Origin: an uncultured Eubacteriales bacterium
GTDB taxonomy: Bacteria > Bacillota > Clostridia > Oscillospirales > Acutalibacteraceae
Direction of reading: 5' to 3'
Assembly: GCA_934501135.1 (NCBI GenBank)
Contig: CAKSUE010000040.1
Location: 1 to 7,041, forward strand
DNA: 7,041 nucleotides
Position 1 is the first letter of the stretch, and the number at the start of each line of letters is the position of its first letter. Made by a program: the position numbers and the translations under genes. Positions 1 through 5,468 of this stretch are shown here, in pieces. A model generated the notes under the pieces. That model was given only the letters and a program-made list of their open reading frames with translations, ran no database searches and was not told where the DNA came from.

Positions 1-134
1 ATAAAACTATATCCTTTAGATATTTTAGTTGAAAATTCAAAATAGCGATGATTCACAGATTTCATCTCAACTAAAATAATTCTTCCATCAATTATTTCCT
101 CATGACTGCCAAATCCTGTCATACTTCTTATCAT
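1..134 (-). CDS. yicC: YicC/YloC-family endoribonuclease, N-terminal 44 residues (cut by window edge)
   Basis: Reading the minus strand from the ATG at 134-132 gives 44 residues that run off the left edge. The start MIRSMTGFG and the later VEMKSVNHRYFEF (about residues 22-34) are the hallmark N-terminal motifs of the YicC/YloC family, where MI+SMTGFG and VE+KSVNHR are nearly invariant. E. coli YicC is a stress-linked endoribonuclease that acts on small RNAs, and Bacillus YloC is the homologue; full-length members have about 290 residues, so some 85% of this gene lies outside the window. In many Firmicutes the genes after yicC are remA-like, gmk and rpoZ, which would lie to the left here. The gene is divergent from secD and has a good extended -10 promoter at 230-201. 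The ribosome binding site is weak (TTGGG-like), so the start rests mainly on the family motif. Family assignment is firm; substrate specificity is not visible. Confidence 0.9.
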   Translation of the reverse strand, partial: MIRSMTGFGSHEEIIDGRIILVEMKSVNHRYFEFSTKISKGYSF

Positions 135-200
135 AATATCAACCCAATTCTAAAATAGAACTAACAACCGTAATAAGTCTATTTAAATGCTTTTCTTGTA

Positions 201-230
201 ATTTTAACACTCTTTAATGCAAATTGTCAA
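201..230 (-). promoter_or_regulatory. Sigma-A-type promoter of the yicC-family gene
   Basis: On the minus strand a perfect TTGACA (230-225) is followed after 18 bp by TAAAAT (206-201), preceded by TG at the right place for an extended -10 (TGTTAAAAT). Transcription would start near 194 and leave a leader of about 60 nt before the ATG at 134. It is back-to-back with the secD promoter, whose -35 begins 48 bp further right. Read by eye; no mapped start site. Confidence 0.65.
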
Positions 231-277
231 CTTGTATAATACATCTATTTTTATAAACCAATTTACTCGGCAATTAA

Positions 278-306
278 TTGACTTTTTCATATAAAAATCA
301 TATAAT
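278..306 (+). promoter_or_regulatory. Sigma-A-type promoter of secD-secF
   Basis: TTGACT (278-283) and a perfect TATAAT (301-306) are separated by exactly 17 bp. The predicted start near 313 gives a leader of about 70 nt before secD. That leader contains a short hairpin, ATTCT-GAAA-AGAAT (326-339), capped by a GNRA-type tetraloop, but no run of T and no recognisable riboswitch. The match to the housekeeping consensus suggests constitutive expression, as expected for a Sec component. Confidence 0.75.
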
Positions 307-382
307 TAATGAAGTTAAAGCTAATATTCTGAAAAGAATTTGCAATCTTAAAAATTAATATGGTATTGGAGGGTATAAACAC

Positions 383-1801
383 ATGAAGAGGGTTGGAAAA
401 CCGGTATTTTTTATTATCACCCTGCTTATTCTTGCATTGAGTTATGTCTCTTTCTTCGGAATTTATGGTTTATATGGAGACATGCCCGTAACTTACATAA
501 AGGGTGTAAAGGATATAAGGTGGGGAATTGACATTAAAGGAGGTGTTGAGGCAACATTTAAACCAGCAGGTGAAATAGATGCTACAAATGAACAAATAGA
601 TTCTGCAAAGTCCATTATAGAAACACGTCTGGTAAAAAATAATATAACTGATTATGAGTTATATGCTGATTATAGTAATGATAAAATCATTGTACGTTTT
701 CCATGGAAAGAGGACGAGACAGATTTTAATCCTGAAAAAGCTATTGAAGAACTTTCTGCTACAGCCTCTTTAACTTTTAGAGAAGGTAAGGAATATGAAT
801 CAACATCCTATGATTCTGATGGAAATTTAGTTTACCAAACACCAACCGGTGTAACTGCAGAAAATGTACTGATTGAGGGTAAAGATATTGCAAGTGCACA
901 AGCAATGACTTCTACAAACCAAGCTACAAATAAGATAGAATATTCCGTTCAGTTAAACTTCACTGAAGAAGGAAAAGAAAAGTTTGCTGAGGCAACTTCA
1001 AGATTGGTTGGAGAAACAATCTCCATATGGATGGACGATATAATGATTTCAAGCCCAACTGTTAATACTCCTATTACAGATGGTGTAGCATCTATAACAG
1101 GAGATTTTACCGCCGATGAAGCTTCTTCGCTTGCAACAAAAATTAATGCTGGTGCTTTGCCGTTTGCACTTGAAACTGCTAACTTTGGTTCTATAAGCCC
1201 AACCATAGGCTCTGCAGCACTTACAGCTATGGGATTGGCTGCCGTTATTGCATTAATACTAATTTGCTTATTTGTTTTAATTAGATATAGGCTCCCTGGA
1301 TTTATTGCATGTATAGCATTAATCGGACAGACTGGTCTTTCTCTTGCAGCTATATCTGGATTCTTCCCGTTTGCATCTAGTTTTACAATGACATTACCCG
1401 GCATAGCTGGAATTATCTTATCCATGGGTATGGGTGTAGATGCAAATATTATAACCGCAGAAAGAATAAAAGAAGAACTTTATAACGGAAAGTCTATAGA
1501 CGGAGCTATAGATAAAGGATCTAAATCCAGTTTTTCTGCCATATTCGATGGTAACGTAACTGTTATTATAGTTGCTGTAATTCTTATGGGAGTATTTGGC
1601 CCTTCAAATATTTTATCTATAATGTTTGGTCCATCAACTACAGGCGTTATTTATTCTTTTGGCTACACATTATTAATAGGAGTTATCTCGAACTTCATTA
1701 TGGGAATTGGAGCCTCCAGATTGATGCTTAGATCTATATCAAGATTTAAGATTTGCCGTAAAAAATGGTTATATGGAGGTGACAAAAATGAAGAAATATA
1801 A
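383..1801 (+). CDS. secD: Protein translocase subunit SecD
   Basis: SecD is a membrane protein that, with SecF, uses the proton gradient to pull exported proteins forward after SecA/SecYEG has threaded them. The 472 residues fit a compact Firmicutes-type SecD, shorter than the roughly 615 of E. coli because the extracytoplasmic domain is small. Visible layout: TM1 (about 7-28); the D1 motif WGIDIKGG (47-54); an extracytoplasmic domain to about 270, ending in INAGALPFALE (254-264); then five membrane segments (about 277-300, 305-327, 335-356, 387-406, 423-449). The TM4 motif GVDANIITAERIKEEL (351-366) includes Asp353, which aligns with the proton-carrying Asp of characterised SecD proteins. 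The start is supported by GGAGGG at 368-373, 9 nt before the ATG. About 15 extra residues, including FGPSTTGVIYSFGY (415-428), lie between TM5 and TM6 compared with proteobacterial SecD. The 3' end overlaps secF by 14 bp. Confidence 0.97.
   Translation: MKRVGKPVFFIITLLILALSYVSFFGIYGLYGDMPVTYIKGVKDIRWGIDIKGGVEATFKPAGEIDATNEQIDSAKSIIETRLVKNNITDYELYADYSNDKIIVRFPWKEDETDFNPEKAIEELSATASLTFREGKEYESTSYDSDGNLVYQTPTGVTAENVLIEGKDIASAQAMTSTNQATNKIEYSVQLNFTEEGKEKFAEATSRLVGETISIWMDDIMISSPTVNTPITDGVASITGDFTADEASSLATKINAGALPFALETANFGSISPTIGSAALTAMGLAAVIALILICLFVLIRYRLPGFIACIALIGQTGLSLAAISGFFPFASSFTMTLPGIAGIILSMGMGVDANIITAERIKEELYNGKSIDGAIDKGSKSSFSAIFDGNVTVIIVAVILMGVFGPSNILSIMFGPSTTGVIYSFGYTLLIGVISNFIMGIGASRLMLRSISRFKICRKKWLYGGDKNEEI
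1775..1782 (+). promoter_or_regulatory. Ribosome binding site that sets the secF start
   Basis: GGAGGTGA lies 5 nt before the ATG at 1788 and is a near-perfect anti-16S match. An in-frame upstream ATG at 1773 overlaps this site and has no Shine-Dalgarno of its own, so 1788 is the better start. The site lies inside the last codons of secD, which implies coupled translation of the two subunits. Confidence 0.85.
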
Positions 1802-2738
1802 CATAGACTTTGTTGGAAATAGAAAGATTTATTTTAGTATTTCTCTTGGCATTATATTAATAGGTCTTATATTCAATTTTATTTTTGGAACTGAACTTGA
1901 TATTCAATTTACAGGTGGTGCTATTGCCAAATATTCATATACAGGAGATATTGAAGAAAATCAACTCAAAGATATAATACAAAAATCAACTGATGAAATT
2001 GTTTCTGTTCAAATAAGTAAAGACATGACTTCATCCTCTGAAGATAAAAATATTGTATCCGTTGAATTTTCTGGCAACAATGAAATTTCTTTAGATCAAC
2101 AGAAAGAGTTAACCAATAGTTTAACTGATACATTTCCAGATAATAAAATTGAGCAACTTGAAGTATCTTCTGTTGACCCATCTATGGGAAAAACATTCTT
2201 TTTAAAATGTATGACAGCAATAGGAATTGCCTCTTTATTAATGGTACTGTATGTTGCATTTAGATTTAGAAAAATTAGTGGTTTCTCTGCTGGAGTTATG
2301 GCTTTAGTTGCATTACTTCATGATGTTGTAATGATTTATTTTACATTCATTATCTTTAGAATGCCTCTTGACGATAGTTTTATAGCAGTTGTACTTATGA
2401 TTCTTGGTTATTCCTTAAACGATACAATAGTTATATACGATAGAATTCGCGAAAATAAAAAACTTATGAGCAAAAAAACACCTCTAAGAGATTTAGTAAA
2501 TCATAGCATAAATCAAACCTTTGGAAGAACTTTAAATACATCTATTAGTACACTAATTGCAATAGTTACTGTTCTGGTTGTTGCGCTAGTTTTCAATTTA
2601 TCATCTGTTGTTTCTTTTGCACTTCCAATGGTTATCGGAATAATATCAGGTTGCTATTCAAGTATTTGTATAGCAAGTCCATTATGGGTTTTGTGGAGAG
2701 AATATAAAGATAAGCATACTAAGCGTACATCTAATTAA
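1788..2738 (+). CDS. secF: Protein translocase subunit SecF
   Basis: SecF is the partner of SecD in the proton-driven accessory complex of the Sec export channel. With the ATG at 1788 the protein has 316 residues, close to the usual SecF length of about 300-320. TM1 spans about 14-34 and is followed by FTGGAI (41-46), the SecF version of the F-x-GG motif. A small extracytoplasmic domain ends in VDPSMGKTF (129-137). Five more membrane segments follow (about 139-158, 164-186, 196-215, 252-270, 275-302). GYSLNDTIVIYDRIREN (207-223) is the strongly conserved TM4 motif, with Asp212 and Arg219/Arg221 in the positions of the charged residues needed for proton-coupled movement. SINQTFGRTLNTSISTL (240-256) is the other SecF signature. 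The start overlaps secD by 14 bp with a strong internal ribosome binding site, consistent with equimolar synthesis. The separate secD and secF genes differ from the fused SecDF of Bacillus. An intrinsic terminator follows 27 bp after the stop. Confidence 0.97.
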   Translation: MKKYNIDFVGNRKIYFSISLGIILIGLIFNFIFGTELDIQFTGGAIAKYSYTGDIEENQLKDIIQKSTDEIVSVQISKDMTSSSEDKNIVSVEFSGNNEISLDQQKELTNSLTDTFPDNKIEQLEVSSVDPSMGKTFFLKCMTAIGIASLLMVLYVAFRFRKISGFSAGVMALVALLHDVVMIYFTFIIFRMPLDDSFIAVVLMILGYSLNDTIVIYDRIRENKKLMSKKTPLRDLVNHSINQTFGRTLNTSISTLIAIVTVLVVALVFNLSSVVSFALPMVIGIISGCYSSICIASPLWVLWREYKDKHTKRTSN

Positions 2739-2765
2739 AAAAATAAAAATATAAATATTTAATTA

Positions 2766-2803
2766 AAAAATCGGCTCCGAGAATTTCTCAAGAGTCGATT
2801 TTT
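2766..2803 (+). terminator. Rho-independent terminator of secD-secF
   Basis: The 12-bp stem AAAAATCGGCTC (2766-2777) pairs with GAGTCGATTTTT (2792-2803), with one G-U pair. The 14-nt loop can fold further through GAGA (2779-2782) and TCTC (2786-2789). The stem has a GC core and ends in a T run, the classic intrinsic form. It lies 27 bp after the secF stop and should isolate secDF from the ATPase gene downstream. The A run on the left arm means it might also work weakly on the opposite strand. Confidence 0.88.
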
Positions 2804-2947
2804 CATATTCAATATTATAAGATACTGTTAGTTTATTTTGTTTGTATAATACCCTTAGCTTCTCAGCATGCTTATTAAATCCACTTCCTATACATCTTTA
2901 CCCAACTTTTTATTTCCCTTACATTATTCAAATTTATGGTCTGTTGA

Positions 2948-2970
2948 GTTAATACATACTATGCATTAAC
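2948..2970. repeat. Imperfect palindrome (10-bp arms, 3-bp spacer)
   Basis: GTTAATACAT (2948-2957) and ATGCATTAAC (2961-2970) are reverse complements except for one position, separated by ACT. Neither strand has a T run after it, so it does not look like a terminator. The size and symmetry would suit an operator for a dimeric regulator. It lies about 175 bp before the ATPase start, which is far for a classical repressor site. Function unknown. Confidence 0.5.
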
Positions 2971-3071
2971 TATTCAAAAACCAACATATGGAATATATTA
3001 GACTTTATTTTTACATTGTTAAGTTACGAAAATACCATAAAAAATACATAGTAATCTAATTAATCATATTT

Positions 3072-3103
3072 TGTATCAATTAAATATAAATTTACATAAA
3101 ATA
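3072..3103 (+). promoter_or_regulatory. Possible sporulation-sigma promoter of the ATPase gene
   Basis: CATAAAATA (3095-3103) matches the -10 form CATANNNTA known for sigma-K and resembles the CAT-type -10 of sigma-F/G. TGTATC (3072-3077), 17 bp upstream, partly resembles the sigma-G/F -35. I see no good TTGACA/TATAAT promoter within 70 bp upstream of the gene. The region is so AT-rich that a chance match is quite possible. Confidence 0.3.
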
Positions 3104-3144
3104 AAGTATTGAAATGAGTCACATGCAAAAAGGGGTTTTTATTT

Positions 3145-4239
3145 ATGATTACTGTTAATGATTTACCATTTCCTAAATTTTTTTTAGGGGCTAATTCTCC
3201 ATATGGTTTCGTATCTATATTTGATAATTTATATTATCCAGAGGAAGGTTGGTTCGCCTACATAATTAAAGGCGGGCCTGGTACAGGTAAATCTACTCTA
3301 ATGAAAAAACTTGCCAAAGAAGCTGAACTAAAAAACATAAATGCTGAACTTATATATTGTTCCTCCGATCCATTTTCGTTAGATGCTGTTATATTTCCAG
3401 AATTAAAAACGTGTATTGCAGACGGAACCTCACCTCATTTATTAGATCCCGTTTTCCCTGGGGTTTCTGATACAATTATAAATCTATGCGATTGCTGGAA
3501 CAAAGAGAACTTAAAAAAGAATAGTAAAGAAGTTATTAAACTAACTAAAAGAAACTCAGAATATCATAAAAAATCAAAAAAGTATTTATGTGCATATGAT
3601 CAAATTGATAATGATATGTACAATTTAGTATATGAATATTACGATAAAGACAAAATTTATAAATATTCCAAAAAGCTTTCACAAAAATACTTTAAAAAAT
3701 TCTCTTCTAAATCTGGAAAAGAAAATATTAGATTTATCAGCGGTATCACTCCTGAAGGTGTTGTATTTTTTGAAGATACTTTAGAAATGTTATCAGATAA
3801 AACTATTATAATAGAGGATGAATATGGAATGGTTGGGAATATAATACTTTCCATTATAAAAGATGATGCAATAAATTCAGGATTTGATCTGTTCAGCTGC
3901 TATTGTCCAACCAAGCCAAATTCCAAACTTGAAACAATTATAATACCAGAATTAAGATTGTCGTTTACTGTATCAAACAATTATCATAATATAAACAATC
4001 TTAAAGATATCCAAGTAATTCACTCTAAAAGATTTTTAAATGCTGGTTACGATAAGATAAAAAAACAGCGCATTGGTTTCGATAACAAATTAAAACATGA
4101 ACTTATAAACGAAAGTGTATCTAATTTAGAAAAAGCAAAATCCACACATGATGAATTAGAAGCATTATATTCAACGTGTATGGATTATGATCTAGTAAAT
4201 TCATTAACAGAGAAATTAAAAAACAATATATTTAAATAG
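3145..4239 (+). CDS. P-loop ATPase with duplicated domain, second P-loop degenerate; function unknown
   Basis: A 364-residue soluble protein resembling a family of uncharacterised ATP-binding proteins (PRK06851-like, from memory) found widely in spore-forming Firmicutes. The first domain has FFLGANSPYGF (12-22), a perfect Walker A GGPGTGKS (43-50) and CSSDPFSLDAVIFPEL (72-87). A charged, Lys/Tyr-rich helical stretch (about 118-192) follows. The second half repeats the layout: FISGITPEG (197-205), IIIEDEYGMVGN (221-232) and CPTKPNSKLETIIIPEL (254-270). Its counterpart of the P-loop has lost the Lys and Ser, so only the first half should bind and hydrolyse ATP. The C-terminal 315-345 looks helical. 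No signal peptide or membrane segment is visible. AAGGGG 9 nt before the ATG supports the start. The gene stands alone after the secDF terminator and converges with the carboxypeptidase gene. The biochemical role is not known to me and I do not assign one. Confidence 0.8.
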   Translation: MITVNDLPFPKFFLGANSPYGFVSIFDNLYYPEEGWFAYIIKGGPGTGKSTLMKKLAKEAELKNINAELIYCSSDPFSLDAVIFPELKTCIADGTSPHLLDPVFPGVSDTIINLCDCWNKENLKKNSKEVIKLTKRNSEYHKKSKKYLCAYDQIDNDMYNLVYEYYDKDKIYKYSKKLSQKYFKKFSSKSGKENIRFISGITPEGVVFFEDTLEMLSDKTIIIEDEYGMVGNIILSIIKDDAINSGFDLFSCYCPTKPNSKLETIIIPELRLSFTVSNNYHNINNLKDIQVIHSKRFLNAGYDKIKKQRIGFDNKLKHELINESVSNLEKAKSTHDELEALYSTCMDYDLVNSLTEKLKNNIFK

Positions 4240-4241
4240 CA

Positions 4242-5330
4242 TTATCCAAAATACTCTTCCATGCATAAACCTGAATTCCGAATGTTAGCTGCATTTTCAA
4301 CACCAACATATCTATAATGCCATGGCTCATAAGTTATACCTGTTATATGTTCTTTTTCTTTTGCATATCTTAAAATAAATCCATATTTATGGGCATTTTC
4401 TTTAAGCCATTTTCCTAACGGTGTGTATGCAAAGTCTTCTGTTAATCCTGTTTCGCTTGAATAGAAGTCAACAGCTAAACCTAAATTATGTTCGCTATGA
4501 CCAGGTACAGCAAGCTCTTTATATGTTAATCTTAATGCTTCATCATAAGAATAACCTTGGCTTCTAAATGATGCGACCGAATTATCTACTAATCTCTGCT
4601 GAGTTTCAATTGATCTATACCCTGAACAAATGCTAGTAGATACTCCATCAGCGTAAGCAGCATCCAATAGCTCACGTAGTGCCGGTGCTATTCTTACATC
4701 AACGGTACTTCCTGCCACATTAGTTGTACTAACGCTCCAATTACTTGGAACTGCTCTTTCGCTGTTTACAATAACTGTTTTCCAATCACCATAATATGTT
4801 TCTGAATCATTTGCTTGACTATTACTATAAGAAGATTCATTATTAGAATAACTTTCAGACTGGGGCTCATCTTGAGCCTCAGTTTCATTATCTTTATTCT
4901 CAACTTGACTTAGTACTGATACATCAACATTAGATTGAATATCAGGATTTGAAATTAGTTTTACCGTAACCGAACAGTTTCCGGCAGAAATAGCTTTTAT
5001 TTTCCCTTGTGAGTCAACTTCAGCAACTGATGTATCTGATGATTCCCAACTTACATCCTTGTCTTCAGCATCACTCGGATCAAAAGTAGCTTCAATTACT
5101 TTCTCGTTCCCTACCTCTAAATCAATCGTATTTTCCGATAAAATTATTCCTTTAACTGTCTCTTTTTTCTGGATTTCCGTATTAGAAAAACTATACTCAG
5201 GCTCAGGCTCAGAATCATCATTATTTCGACACGATGAAACAATAAAAGAAACTCCCACCAAAACAGCACATGCACACCCCAATAGTACATATCTTTTCTT
5301 AAAATTCTTTTTTCTTAAGTGCTTGCTCAC
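4242..5330 (-). CDS. D-alanyl-D-alanine carboxypeptidase (VanY/peptidase M15B) lipoprotein with Ig-like domain
   Basis: A zinc peptidase expected to remove the terminal D-Ala from peptidoglycan stem peptides outside the membrane. Using the GTG at 5330 gives 362 residues. A basic N-terminus and hydrophobic segment (about 14-33) end in the lipobox IVSSC, so Cys34 is the likely lipidated residue. Residues about 59-139 form a bacterial Ig-like (Big_2) domain, with IILSENTIDLEVG, VSWESSDTSVAEVD and GKIKAISAGNCSVTV. A Ser/Asn/Glu/Gln-rich linker (about 140-180) leads to the catalytic domain: SGYRS (236-240), PGHSEHNLGLAVDF (276-289) and EPWHYRYV (335-342). His281, Asp288 and His338 are the expected zinc ligands and Glu335 the catalytic base, so it should be active. 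The frame stays open upstream to an ATG at 5435, but that extension covers the promoter; AAGGGA 9 nt before the GTG supports the shorter start. There are no vanHAX or vanRS genes nearby, so a general cell-wall role is more likely than glycopeptide resistance. Confidence 0.9.
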   Translation of the reverse strand: MSKHLRKKNFKKRYVLLGCACAVLVGVSFIVSSCRNNDDSEPEPEYSFSNTEIQKKETVKGIILSENTIDLEVGNEKVIEATFDPSDAEDKDVSWESSDTSVAEVDSQGKIKAISAGNCSVTVKLISNPDIQSNVDVSVLSQVENKDNETEAQDEPQSESYSNNESSYSNSQANDSETYYGDWKTVIVNSERAVPSNWSVSTTNVAGSTVDVRIAPALRELLDAAYADGVSTSICSGYRSIETQQRLVDNSVASFRSQGYSYDEALRLTYKELAVPGHSEHNLGLAVDFYSSETGLTEDFAYTPLGKWLKENAHKYGFILRYAKEKEHITGITYEPWHYRYVGVENAANIRNSGLCMEEYFG

Positions 5331-5339
5331 AACATATCG

Positions 5340-5347
5340 TCCCTTCT
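5340..5347 (-). promoter_or_regulatory. Ribosome binding site that sets the GTG start of the carboxypeptidase gene
   Basis: On the minus strand AGAAGGGA ends 9 nt before the GTG at 5330-5328. Together with the promoter just upstream it favours this non-ATG start over the open-frame ATG at 5435, which would place a second hydrophobic stretch in front of the lipoprotein signal. Confidence 0.7.
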
Positions 5348-5361
5348 TTTGATATATTAAT

Positions 5362-5390
5362 ATAATAACATATTTCTCGACTTGAGCCAA
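5362..5390 (-). promoter_or_regulatory. Sigma-A-type promoter of the carboxypeptidase gene
   Basis: Minus strand TTGGCT (5390-5385) and TATTAT (5367-5362) have a 17-bp spacer, and TG precedes the -10 (TGTTATTAT, extended -10). The start near 5355 leaves a short leader of about 25 nt. It lies between the pdp terminator and the GTG start, so the gene is probably its own transcription unit. Confidence 0.6.
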
Positions 5391-5421
5391 TAAAAACTCA
5401 AAAACTATAATAAAGTTTAAC

Positions 5422-5466
5422 AAAAAAGCTAACATAATTTATTAAATAAACTATGTTAGCATTTTT
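5422..5466 (-). terminator. Intrinsic terminator after pdp (deoC-pdp operon end)
   Basis: GCTAACATA (5428-5436) pairs perfectly with TATGTTAGC (5452-5460). After one mismatch the stem continues as TTTAT (5438-5442) with ATAAA (5446-5450), closing on a 3-nt loop. On the minus strand the stem is followed by six T (5427-5422), so it ends transcription coming from pdp, whose stop is at 5469. The A/T flanks also pair, and a T run on the plus strand (5462-5466) means it could work in both directions. The stem is AT-rich but long. Confidence 0.82.
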
Positions 5467-5468
5467 CC

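Larger units (their letters stand above)
2804..3144 (+). other. 341-nt AT-rich intergenic region with no recognisable gene
   Basis: I find no ORF with a convincing ribosome binding site, no tRNA-like fold and no riboswitch motif on either strand. Two items stand out: the imperfect palindrome at 2948-2970 and a possible sporulation-type promoter at 3072-3103, both described separately. The region is unusually long for a gap before a single gene in this window and may carry control sites for the ATPase or an unrecognised small RNA. Confidence 0.6.

Noticed and set aside
235..240. A second TATAAT on the plus strand upstream of secD
   Set aside because: No acceptable -35 lies 16-18 bp upstream (CTTTAA only), while the promoter at 278-306 is far better placed and matched.
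309..332. Short upstream ORF (ATG to TGA, 7 codons) before secD
   Set aside because: The ATG lies only 3 bp after the TATAAT box, so it is probably not in the transcript, and it has no ribosome binding site.
949..1425. 158-codon open frame on the minus strand inside secD
   Set aside because: It is antisense to the conserved SecD membrane region, has no family motif and no ribosome binding site.
3114..3158. 14-codon ORF overlapping the ATPase start, a possible leader peptide
   Set aside because: It has no Shine-Dalgarno sequence and no notable residue pattern; the AAGGGG here serves the ATG at 3145.
3145..4239. Phage, defence or mobile-element ATPase
   Set aside because: There are no neighbouring defence, integrase or toxin genes; flanking genes are housekeeping and the sequence resembles a chromosomal Firmicutes family.
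4242..5330. Vancomycin resistance gene vanY
   Set aside because: The catalytic domain fits, but no vanH, vanA/B, vanX or vanRS gene is present, and such lipoproteins are common as ordinary cell-wall enzymes.
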